DNA of 60,686 nt from Victivallales bacterium (lineage in GTDB: Bacteria; Verrucomicrobiota; Lentisphaeria; Oligosphaerales; Oligosphaeraceae). The DNA lies in contig JAGCTA010000370.1 of the NCBI GenBank assembly GCA_017963875.1, positions 1 to 60,686 of the forward strand, written 5' to 3'. A model generated the notes under the pieces. That model searched no databases. It saw only the letters and a list, made by a program, of their open reading frames with translations, and had not been told where the DNA came from. This document shows positions 1-7,172 of the stretch, one piece after another (the stretch's first letter is position 1; every line of letters begins with the position of its first letter). The translations under genes and the position numbers were made by a program.

Positions 1-2
1 GC

Positions 3-902
3 GGTATTCTTGCGTTTCTTCTTATGAAGTTTCGCTGCAAAAAGACAAGCATAAAGGAAGAGGCACTTAGTGACATCGCGGTCATTGTTCTTTTCAGTGC
101 CTTGATTGGGGCGCGCCTTTTCTATGTGGTCAGATTCTGGAATGAAAACTTTGCGATGAGACCTTTTTTTGACGTTTTCAAGGTATGGGAAGGCGGTCTC
201 GTTTTTCAAGGCGGCTTCATCATTGCCACCATTGTTCTCATTGGATACTGCCTCATGAAAAAAATGTCTATCGGTGAACTTGGCGACCTCATCGCTCCTG
301 CGATTCCCCTAGGACACGCCATTGGGAGAATCGGTTGCTTCATCAATGGATGCTGCTTTGGTTTTGTCCCATACGATGGACCGCTTGCAGTCAAATATAC
401 GTTCAGCCCCGCATCGCATTTTCCTGTGCAATTGGTGGAATCTTTTGGCAACCTTTTGATATGCGGTTTCCTTTTGTTCATGGAAAAAAAGAATTACGCC
501 CAATCCAAACGCTTTCTGGTCTATCTCATGCTTTATACTGTGCTCAGATTCGCCGTTGAACCGCTGCGAGGCGATTACCCACTCGACCAGGTCTGGATGA
601 ACATGACTCCTGGGCAATATCACGCACTGTGGCAATTGCCCCTTATCATCGCGGTGTTTTTTGCCGTCTCATTTCTGAAGAAAAAAAACAATTCACAGAA
701 GGCTCTATCCCCCATAAGGGGCGGTAATTGCTCATGTCAGGACGGCTCTTCTAAGCCCCCGAAGGGGGCAAATATCAGTAACCCTAGGTTGAGCGAAGCG
801 AAATCTGGAGGACGCAATCCTCTACAGGATAACGACCGCGAAGAGGTCGAACCTACCCTCTTGGAAAATAGAGTGTCACAGAAAAACAGCAAAAAGGCTT
901 GA
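3..902 (+). CDS. lgt: Prolipoprotein diacylglyceryl transferase (5' partial)
   Basis: Lgt transfers diacylglycerol from phosphatidylglycerol to the lipobox Cys of prolipoproteins in the inner membrane. The reading frame is open from base 3, so the N-terminus (roughly 25-30 residues by family comparison) lies outside the window; the first internal ATG is at 24. Several hydrophobic segments are visible, and the family signature GRIGCFINGCCFG sits at about residues 101-113 counted from that ATG. The family core ends near the KKKNN stretch (about residue 222). The last ~64 residues are hydrophilic, have no counterpart in normal Lgt, and are encoded by a dispersed repeat (714-868). The stop codon TGA overlaps a TTG of the next frame, so lgt and the pseudouridine synthase gene are probably co-transcribed. 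Lipoproteins encoded nearby (3500, 7173, 9654, 55024) would be substrates. Confidence 0.93.
   Translation, partial: GILAFLLMKFRCKKTSIKEEALSDIAVIVLFSALIGARLFYVVRFWNENFAMRPFFDVFKVWEGGLVFQGGFIIATIVLIGYCLMKKMSIGELGDLIAPAIPLGHAIGRIGCFINGCCFGFVPYDGPLAVKYTFSPASHFPVQLVESFGNLLICGFLLFMEKKNYAQSKRFLVYLMLYTVLRFAVEPLRGDYPLDQVWMNMTPGQYHALWQLPLIIAVFFAVSFLKKKNNSQKALSPIRGGNCSCQDGSSKPPKGANISNPRLSEAKSGGRNPLQDNDREEVEPTLLENRVSQKNSKKA
714..868 (+). repeat. Dispersed palindromic repeat, copy 1 (inside lgt)
   Basis: This 155-bp segment matches a 157-bp segment at 36089-36245. A 39-base core running from AAATATCAGTAACCC through GAGCGAAGCGAAA to CTGG has two mismatches between the copies. The outer parts are looser but keep landmarks in the same order: ATAAGGG and GGTAATTG at the left, a CCCCGAAGGGG hairpin, the core hairpin, and GTCGAACCTACCCT at the right. 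Here the repeat is read in frame as the C-terminal tail of Lgt. It carries no transposase, so it is better described as a non-autonomous or REP/MITE-like repeat than an insertion sequence. Confidence 0.85.
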
Positions 903-907
903 ACTCC

Positions 908-1882
908 ATGTGGGATGAACTAACAGCGGAAAAGGATCTTATAGAGGCTGTCGTCCCCGACGAGTTTATCGATGGCATTCGCTTGGATACTTTTCTTGCA
1001 AGGCAATATCCTGAAAAATCACGTGCGCTTTTCCAAAAGTGCATCAGTGTCGGCCTTGTCTATCTTAATGGCAGAATCGTCTCCAAATCCACAAAAGTCT
1101 ATCCAGGAAATGTCGTGGAATTCTCATGGCCCACTGGAGATGAGGAAAGCCCTGTCATTCCAGAAAACATCCCTCTTGATGTCATTTTTGAGGACGATGA
1201 TATCATCGTAATTAACAAGCCACCAGGGCTTGTGACACATCCTGCGCATGGAAATACGACGGGAACCCTTGTTCATGGGCTTCTCTATCATGATGCAAGG
1301 CATTTTGAGGAAATGCTTGACGGCTACAAAAGGCCAGGAATCGTCCATCGACTTGATAAAAACACGTCGGGTACAATTATTGTGGCAAAAAATCTCAATG
1401 TCTGGGCAACATTAAAGGATACTTTCAAAATCCATGACCTTGATAAAATCTACCTCGCCATAGTCCTTGGAACTTTTGACAAAAAAAACGGCACTGTCAA
1501 CGCCCCGATCGGACGGCATCCTACTAATCGCCAGAAAATGGCCATAGTCCCTGATACAGGGAAGGAAGCCATCAGCAACTATCGAGTTCTTGCGGAAGCC
1601 AATGGATGCTCACTTGTTCAAGTGACGATTCTCACAGGGAGAACACACCAAATCAGAGTCCATTTCTCCCATATCGGCCATCCAGTTCTTGGTGACGAAA
1701 TCTATGGTGGATGCCCTAAAACTGCACTGCTTCAACCCGCAAGGCAAATGCTTCATTCCTGGATATTGAGAATCCCGCATCCCGTCACCAAACAGAGGAT
1801 GGAGTTCATTTCACCATTGCCTCAAGATTTTCTTGACTGCCTTGCGGCCATGGAACTGCCTGCGCCTCAAAAGGCTCTTTAG
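908..1882 (+). CDS. rluD: RluA/RluD-family 23S rRNA pseudouridine synthase
   Basis: This 324-residue enzyme converts uridines of 23S rRNA to pseudouridine. It has an N-terminal S4 RNA-binding domain (about residues 15-75, with the pattern TFLARQYPEKSRA) and a catalytic domain containing GIVHRLDKNTSG, where Asp150 is the expected catalytic residue, plus the family motifs PPGLVTHPAHG and TGRTHQIRVH. The frame is also open from a TTG at 899 that overlaps the lgt stop; ATG 908 is preferred because an AAAAAGG purine tract lies about 10 bases upstream. The closest family is RluD, but RluA, RluC and RluD cannot be separated by eye, so the symbol is tentative. Confidence 0.9.
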   Translation: MWDELTAEKDLIEAVVPDEFIDGIRLDTFLARQYPEKSRALFQKCISVGLVYLNGRIVSKSTKVYPGNVVEFSWPTGDEESPVIPENIPLDVIFEDDDIIVINKPPGLVTHPAHGNTTGTLVHGLLYHDARHFEEMLDGYKRPGIVHRLDKNTSGTIIVAKNLNVWATLKDTFKIHDLDKIYLAIVLGTFDKKNGTVNAPIGRHPTNRQKMAIVPDTGKEAISNYRVLAEANGCSLVQVTILTGRTHQIRVHFSHIGHPVLGDEIYGGCPKTALLQPARQMLHSWILRIPHPVTKQRMEFISPLPQDFLDCLAAMELPAPQKAL

Positions 1883-1945
1883 ATTTCCTGTTTTCGCCAA
1901 TGGGACACCCAAATCACCAGCCATCAAAATTTACCGTTCAAAGGG

Positions 1946-2011
1946 ATGATGCCTATGATAGTCCTCGTTTTCACAATCCCAGAGGATAAAATACTGGAGA
2001 CAATGAAATGA
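1946..2011 (+). CDS. Possible 21-codon leader ORF overlapping the hydrolase start
   Basis: ATG at 1946 (or 1949) opens a 21-codon frame, MMPMIVLVFTIPEDKILETM plus K, whose TGA overlaps the hydrolase ATG in an ATGA arrangement. An AAAGGG tract lies directly upstream. It could be a coupling or leader peptide, or the decayed end of a lost gene. There is no homology evidence and chance occurrence is possible. Confidence 0.25.
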   Translation: MMPMIVLVFTIPEDKILETMK

Positions 2012-2805
2012 ACAAAATTACCACCATAAAGACTGCATCCAGCACGTTGAACTGTGCCATAATCGCAGGAGGCCATCGGCCATTTGCACTGTTTCCAGGT
2101 CTGTATCCCAAGGACCTCATGCCTCTCGCCCCCGCCGTTGCCAACCAATATCAGCGCTTTCTTGACGAATATACGATCTATTTGTTCGACCGCGTCTCAG
2201 AGCCGTCAGAGCACTACACTGTCCAAGAGATGGCCGCCGACACGATCCACGCCATGGATGTCCTCCACATCAGTGATGCATACGCAATGGGTGTATCTGC
2301 TGGGGGCATGGTAATGCAGGCAATCGCTTCGGAACGGCCAGACCTGCTGCAGCACATTGTCATTGGTTCCAGTACATCCAAAATGACAGAACATGCCAGA
2401 CGGATTCTCAACGGCTGGGCCTCCCTCGCAAGGGCTGGTAAGAGAACGGAACTCAACCGCTCATTCGCCAGCATGGTCTATACTGATGCCTTCTACGCAA
2501 AGTATGAGGAGGCAATTCTTCAAGCCCTTTCCAACGAAACAGAGGCGGAACTGAGACGCTTCGCCATCTTTGCTGATGCCTTAGGCAATTTCGAACTGGC
2601 AGACGAACAGCGTAAAATCACATGTCCTGTGCTTGCCATTGGAGCGGAGAAAGACCGCATCTTCGGCTCAGAAGCAACCTTGGAACTCGCGAGGAAAACC
2701 CGTGGGCGGTTCTTCATCTACAAAAACTATGGCCATGCCGTGTATGACGAGGCTCCAGACTATCTGGAAAAGGTATGGGAGTTCTTTGAAGAGGGACGGC
2801 AATGA
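2008..2805 (+). CDS. Alpha/beta hydrolase
   Basis: This 265-residue cytoplasmic protein has the alpha/beta-hydrolase fold. The nucleophile elbow is GVSAGGM with Ser97. The probable acid is Asp216 in GAEKDRIFG, and the probable base is His243 in NYGHAVYDEAP, in the order and spacing expected for the family. There is no signal peptide. Family members hydrolyse esters, lactones or C-C bonds, and the substrate cannot be predicted. The next recognisable gene, a cytidine-deaminase-like gene, lies 73 bases downstream on the same strand. Two 21-codon frames overlap its start and its stop by ATGA junctions. No strong terminator was seen around it. Confidence 0.88.
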   Translation: MNKITTIKTASSTLNCAIIAGGHRPFALFPGLYPKDLMPLAPAVANQYQRFLDEYTIYLFDRVSEPSEHYTVQEMAADTIHAMDVLHISDAYAMGVSAGGMVMQAIASERPDLLQHIVIGSSTSKMTEHARRILNGWASLARAGKRTELNRSFASMVYTDAFYAKYEEAILQALSNETEAELRRFAIFADALGNFELADEQRKITCPVLAIGAEKDRIFGSEATLELARKTRGRFFIYKNYGHAVYDEAPDYLEKVWEFFEEGRQ

Positions 2806-2867
2806 ATAACTCGCCAGCGAATATCATTGCCTTGCTTGAGAGCCACGAAATGGATGGAACATATTGA
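2802..2867 (+). CDS. Possible 21-codon ORF overlapping the hydrolase stop
   Basis: ATG 2802 overlaps the hydrolase TGA (ATGA) and reads MNNSPANIIALLESHEMDGT plus Y before TGA at 2865. GAGGGACGG just upstream is a fair ribosome-binding site. The peptide resembles the start of a cytoplasmic protein cut short, so it may be a truncated gene or a coupling peptide for the deaminase-like gene. Not recognised. Confidence 0.25.
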   Translation: MNNSPANIIALLESHEMDGTY

Positions 2868-2878
2868 AAGGAATAAAC

Positions 2879-3313
2879 ATGGACATCATTGACCAGAGAA
2901 TATGGATGAAAATGCTTAATGCTGCAAAATCGGTACAGGGCAGACGGCGCATCTCAGACTATGTGGAGGCTGGCGAAGTGGCCGCGGCGGTGGAATCTGA
3001 AACGGGAAAAATCTACACTGGAGTATGCGTGGACACAGCCTGCACGCTTGGCATCTGCGCGGAAAGGAATGCTATATTCCACATGCTGACAAATGGCGAA
3101 CACAGGCTTCGCCGCGTCCTTGCTATAATGCCAGACGGAAAGAACGGAGCGCCATGCGGAGCATGCAGGGAACTTATGGTGCAACTCATGCCGCTGGATT
3201 ACGGCGATATTGAAATCATGCTTGATGTCGAGTCCATGAAAACAGCACGCTTGTCCGAACTAACCCCCGAATGGTGGATCAAGTGTAAACAACCTGATAA
3301 AAGAAACAACTGA
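2879..3313 (+). CDS. Cytidine deaminase-like zinc hydrolase
   Basis: This 144-residue protein has both zinc motifs of the cytidine deaminase superfamily: CAERNAI (Cys60, catalytic Glu62) and PCGACREL (Cys93, Cys96). The size and the Cys-Ala-Glu form fit the homotetrameric cytidine deaminases and the related blasticidin-S deaminases. The expected reaction is hydrolytic deamination of a cytosine nucleoside or a similar aminopyrimidine. The C-terminus carries LSELTPEWW, comparable with the LxELLPxxF end of Cdd proteins. ATG 2879 is preferred over the upstream TTG 2864 because AAAGGA at 2867-2872 is correctly spaced. Whether it acts in nucleoside salvage or on another substrate is unknown. Confidence 0.85.
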   Translation: MDIIDQRIWMKMLNAAKSVQGRRRISDYVEAGEVAAAVESETGKIYTGVCVDTACTLGICAERNAIFHMLTNGEHRLRRVLAIMPDGKNGAPCGACRELMVQLMPLDYGDIEIMLDVESMKTARLSELTPEWWIKCKQPDKRNN

Positions 3314-3499
3314 TTCAGCATAGGATCAAAAAGGGCATACAGCAGAAAGGTAGATTTTGATTTCACACTAAGATGCTTGCACGATGAAGATTGATATGCT
3401 ACATTTCTGCTCATGATTTTTTCGTTGAGGATAGCGAATAAACGACATTGTCTGCATAGAAAAATATAACGATAATACAACAAAGAAAGCCGGAGGAAC

Positions 3500-4537
3500 A
3501 TGAAAAGAAGTATGAAAAAACTAACAGGAAACCAGATTATGGTCTTTATTCTTTGCGGAGTCGTTTTACTGACGGGATGCGTCAGCAAGCCGCTCGCTTT
3601 GTGGAACGATACCGCTCCCGCAAAAAACGCCCTGATTGAATATGTGCAAGACGTCACATCAAAACGCTCCCCGAACTACATTCCCGTGGACAGGAGAGTG
3701 GCGGTATTCGATTTGGACGGCACGCTCTTCCTGGAGACAGATCCGACTTATTTCGACTGGCTGCTTTTCGAGCATCGTGTACTGGAAGATACGAACTACA
3801 AGCCAACGGAAGAACAACTGTCCGCCGCAAAAGCCGCACGCGAAGGAAAGTTCCCGAAACTTGACAAGAATCGTGAACGCATGGTGTCCGAGGCATATCG
3901 AGGCCTAACATTGGAAGAATTCGACTCATTCATCCGTCAATTCATGGAAGAACAGCAGCCTGGTTTCATTGGGCTGAAACGTGGTGATGCCTTCTACAAA
4001 CCTATGGTCGAGGTCGTGGACTATCTCGTCAAAAACGGTTTCTCCGTCTATGTGATAAGCGGAACAGACAGGCTTACAGTGCGTCCATTGGCCGACAAAC
4101 TGCATCTGCCGCCATGTCAAGTCATAGGCTCGGACAGCACCATCATTGCAAGCGGCCAAGGAGAAAAGGACGGGCTGGAATATACCTTCGGCGAAAAAGA
4201 TACCCTTGTCCTTGGGGGAAAGAACCTTGTCAAGAACCTCCAGATGAACAAGGTCGCGGCCATTGCGAGAGAAATTGGTGTCCAGCCAGTGCTTGCCTTC
4301 GGGAACGCCCTTTCAGACGCAAGCATGGTAAACTACGCCATTTATGGAAACAAGTACAAGGCACTTGGCATTATGCTTCTGTGCGATGACACGGAACGTG
4401 AATACGGCAATCCAGCAAAGGCCGAAAAGATGCGCCGCGACTGCGAGTCTAACGGCTGGATTCCCGTGTCAATGCGCAATGACTGGAAAACCATCTACGG
4501 TGATGATGTCATAAAAAAACAACCTGCAAACCAATAA
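3500..4537 (+). CDS. HAD-superfamily phosphatase lipoprotein
   Basis: A 345-residue exported phosphatase. The N-terminus has a basic start, a hydrophobic core and the lipobox LLTGC (Cys27), so it should be a lipoprotein made mature by Lgt. HAD motif I is VFDLDGTLF with nucleophile Asp71 and Asp73. Motif II is the VISGTD stretch near residue 187, and the acidic motif is GNALSDASM near residue 270. It resembles the periplasmic HAD phosphatases of the phosphoserine-phosphatase-like branch; the likely reaction is removal of phosphate from a small molecule. ATG 3500 follows GGAGG at 3492-3496. No long partner operon is evident. Confidence 0.85.
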   Translation: MKRSMKKLTGNQIMVFILCGVVLLTGCVSKPLALWNDTAPAKNALIEYVQDVTSKRSPNYIPVDRRVAVFDLDGTLFLETDPTYFDWLLFEHRVLEDTNYKPTEEQLSAAKAAREGKFPKLDKNRERMVSEAYRGLTLEEFDSFIRQFMEEQQPGFIGLKRGDAFYKPMVEVVDYLVKNGFSVYVISGTDRLTVRPLADKLHLPPCQVIGSDSTIIASGQGEKDGLEYTFGEKDTLVLGGKNLVKNLQMNKVAAIAREIGVQPVLAFGNALSDASMVNYAIYGNKYKALGIMLLCDDTEREYGNPAKAEKMRRDCESNGWIPVSMRNDWKTIYGDDVIKKQPANQ

Positions 4538-4550
4538 AGAGCAAGAAGCA

Positions 4551-4601
4551 ATGAAAAGATTCTCTTTGATTTTGGCTTTACTTGCAATGGCTCTCTTTTA
4601 G
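4551..4601 (+). pseudogene. Signal-peptide-like remnant
   Basis: ATG 4551 opens MKRFSLILALLAMALF then TAG, a typical Sec signal-peptide start with almost no mature protein. Reading in the +1 frame near the TAG continues as LLANGDVAFITQL before another stop. This may be the decayed start of a secreted protein, possibly a lost fourth member of the paralog array that follows. It is too short for certainty. Confidence 0.3.
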
Positions 4602-4630
4602 CAAATGGCGATGTTGCTTTCATCACCCAA

Positions 4631-4658
4631 TTGTAAAAATGACGTGAGGATTTATTGT
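4631..4658 (+). promoter_or_regulatory. Candidate sigma-70-type promoter before the paralog array
   Basis: TTGTAA (4631-4636) and TATTGT (4653-4658) are separated by 16 bases, 66 bases before the first paralog. The same spacing and the same TATTGT box occur at two other candidate promoters in the window (18083, 37058 on the minus strand). The -35 box is imperfect, and an alternative -10 (TATATA, about 4671) is possible. Confidence 0.35.
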
Positions 4659-4723
4659 AAGAAACGCTTGTTATATAAACCAAATTAATCATCATACTAT
4701 CTCCAACCCATAGGAACCCAACC

Positions 4724-7150
4724 ATGAAAAAACTCTTCGCCCTTGGCTGTGCATTTGCCCTTGCCACTATGTGCGCAGCAACTGCCAATTCATTGATGGT
4801 ATATTCGGGAAAACCGGAAGAAGCCAAAAATGTCGTTCTTTCCGCACAAAACGGCATTATCGCGGCCACGACATCAAACGTCATTTATGCCGATGACTTC
4901 AAAGGCACGCTTGATGACAAATGGCAGAAGCCTCTGAACCACGCGAACCTAGTCACATTCAAGACTGGCGTCATCGACGGCAAGCAGGCAATGGTGTGGA
5001 TCAACGAGCAGGAAGAGGAGAATACATACGATACAGAAACCGCCATTTCCTCCAAGCCGTTCTCAGTTGCAGACATCTTCGAGTTGCAACTGTACTATGC
5101 GGCAAAATCGACTGTAGGCAAGGTTCTCAGAAACTCCATTATCCACTACGGCAACTATGATTTCAAAATCTCATGGTACAAGTCAGACGAAAAGGCCCCC
5201 TTCAAAGAAGACTTCTTCGACTGCGAGACAAGCCCAGACAATTTCATCTCAAACGCCCATATTTTCACTGTTCCAGATGGTGCCGTCACGGCGAAGATCC
5301 ACTATGGATTTGGCAGACCGAATTTCCAGAAAGGCCAGTTATTCGCCATTGCTGATTTCTCCGTCATCGGCTTCGGAAAAAACGGCAAAGTCACACCGCA
5401 GTCGTCTTTTGTGACTTCGCCGATTCTCTTAACGGGAAATGAGTATTCATACAATGCGAACATCCCTGCGGGGACATCGCTGAAATTGAGTTTTTCATAC
5501 GCAGCCGATGATGGGGGTGCCCCTGGCAACTGGTCCGATTGGTCTGCGCCAGTGACTGGGAACGGCATTCTGGTACCAACGGCTGGTGCCGCATGGGTCA
5601 AATGCAAGGTCGACTTCACGTCAGACGGCAACGCCGCCGCATCCATCAAGTCCATCACCATCGGCAAACGCACTATTGGGAACTGGGATAGCATCATTGT
5701 GGCTGAACCGCCAGATGTCACCATCATCTCACCCTCGCCCGCCAGCACCATGGCCCCTGTCACCATCAAGGTGTCCACTAAATCCGAAATCAACTGGAAG
5801 ACCTCTCAACTTCTACTTGACGGCAAGGAGGCCAAGGCGCTGTTCAGACAACAGCCTTCACTCGACGATGGCACCTATCAATTCACACCTCCTGAACCAT
5901 TCTCTCCTGGCGTCCATGAAATCGCTGCAAAACTCAACACGATGGATGGTACGACAAAGGACAAACTATGCATCTTCTTCGTCGGAGAAAAACGAATCTC
6001 CTCACCACAGGTCACACTACGCCATGACGGCATGATGCTTGTCGATGGCAAACCGTTCTTCCCCATCGGGTTCTATGTCCTCAGGAAATTCGACGGCAAC
6101 AACAACGATTTCGACACGATGTTCAAGGATCTCCGCAGCCGCGGGTTCAACTTTGGGCGCGAAGTCGGATGCTTCCCCACTGCCGAAAAGGCGCGCGAAT
6201 TCGCCGAAGCCGCTGAACGGAACGACTACCGTGTATTCATGACTGCTGGCTTCCATGCCGCCAACACGCAGGACCTCCGCCATGTCGCGGAAGGTGTTGC
6301 CGCCTTGCAGGACTGCAAAGCCATCCTGATGTGGTACATCGCCGACGACACGTCTGCGCACAATACCCCCGATATGCTCCGCCTCAAGCATGAGACGTGC
6401 AAGGCAATCGACCCAGGCCGCCTCTCCGTCCAGGCGGACGGCGTCGGCAGCACCATGGATTCAAACTACCGTCCATACGTCAACTGCACCGATGGCTTCC
6501 AGCCTGAAATCTATCCAATGCACAATACAAATCCCGAACTGGACCATCAAGAATGCGTCTTCAGGACCATCGCTGACACAGATTGCTCCCTTAAGGACAT
6601 CAAGGACAAGGCAACTACTCCCAAAGGCGTGCAGTCCATCATCCAGTTCTTTGGTTCGAAGGACACTACGAAGGGAGGCTGGAACTTCAACAGGCCTGGC
6701 GAAGTCCGTGCCATGAGTTATGCGACCATTATCCGTGGTGCCACAGGCATCACCTGGTACTGCTATGGGCCAATGTCCAAATACCATACCGCGACAACGT
6801 TTCCCGAGCGTTGGGAAGAGTTGTGCGGCGTCGCACGCGAACTGGATTCACTGATGGACGTCCTGACCGCCGAACCGATTCCACAGCCAGCCGCACCTGA
6901 AATCATCAACGGACAGGCCGTGGATTCCAAAAAGCGCGTCCCCGTATATGCATTGCTGAAGCGCAGCGACAAACGCACCGTCCTGATGGCTGTCAACGCT
7001 TCCACCGCAGACGTGACGGCAAAAATCACGATTCCAGACATCACAAGCGCCACGGAACTCTTCCCGACGAAGGATTACGCGCTTGCCGCCCCTGGCGTGC
7101 TTGAAATCCCCTTTACGAAGTTCCAAGTCAGAGTGTTCGAGGTAAAATAA
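4724..7150 (+). CDS. Secreted glycosidase-like protein, tandem copy 1
   Basis: 808 residues. In order: an export signal (residues 1 to ~22), a beta-sandwich region (about 50-320) containing DDFKGTLDDKWQ, an Ig-like stretch (about 330-425), a TIM-barrel glycoside-hydrolase-like domain opening with LVDGKPFFPIGFY (about 440-680), and a small C-terminal beta domain. Strand 4 ends in MWYIADD, where clan-A enzymes usually have Glu at the last position; here it is Asp542. Strand 6 has QPEIYP (Glu595). No strand-7 Glu nucleophile is obvious. The Cys aligned with the lipobox Cys of copies 2 and 3 is preceded by Met (ATMC), so lipidation is doubtful. The next copy begins 22 bases downstream. The likely role is binding or cleavage of an extracellular glycan; the family number is not assigned. 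Confidence 0.8.
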   Translation: MKKLFALGCAFALATMCAATANSLMVYSGKPEEAKNVVLSAQNGIIAATTSNVIYADDFKGTLDDKWQKPLNHANLVTFKTGVIDGKQAMVWINEQEEENTYDTETAISSKPFSVADIFELQLYYAAKSTVGKVLRNSIIHYGNYDFKISWYKSDEKAPFKEDFFDCETSPDNFISNAHIFTVPDGAVTAKIHYGFGRPNFQKGQLFAIADFSVIGFGKNGKVTPQSSFVTSPILLTGNEYSYNANIPAGTSLKLSFSYAADDGGAPGNWSDWSAPVTGNGILVPTAGAAWVKCKVDFTSDGNAAASIKSITIGKRTIGNWDSIIVAEPPDVTIISPSPASTMAPVTIKVSTKSEINWKTSQLLLDGKEAKALFRQQPSLDDGTYQFTPPEPFSPGVHEIAAKLNTMDGTTKDKLCIFFVGEKRISSPQVTLRHDGMMLVDGKPFFPIGFYVLRKFDGNNNDFDTMFKDLRSRGFNFGREVGCFPTAEKAREFAEAAERNDYRVFMTAGFHAANTQDLRHVAEGVAALQDCKAILMWYIADDTSAHNTPDMLRLKHETCKAIDPGRLSVQADGVGSTMDSNYRPYVNCTDGFQPEIYPMHNTNPELDHQECVFRTIADTDCSLKDIKDKATTPKGVQSIIQFFGSKDTTKGGWNFNRPGEVRAMSYATIIRGATGITWYCYGPMSKYHTATTFPERWEELCGVARELDSLMDVLTAEPIPQPAAPEIINGQAVDSKKRVPVYALLKRSDKRTVLMAVNASTADVTAKITIPDITSATELFPTKDYALAAPGVLEIPFTKFQVRVFEVK

Positions 7151-7172
7151 ATCTCAAGGGGTATAGCCTAAC

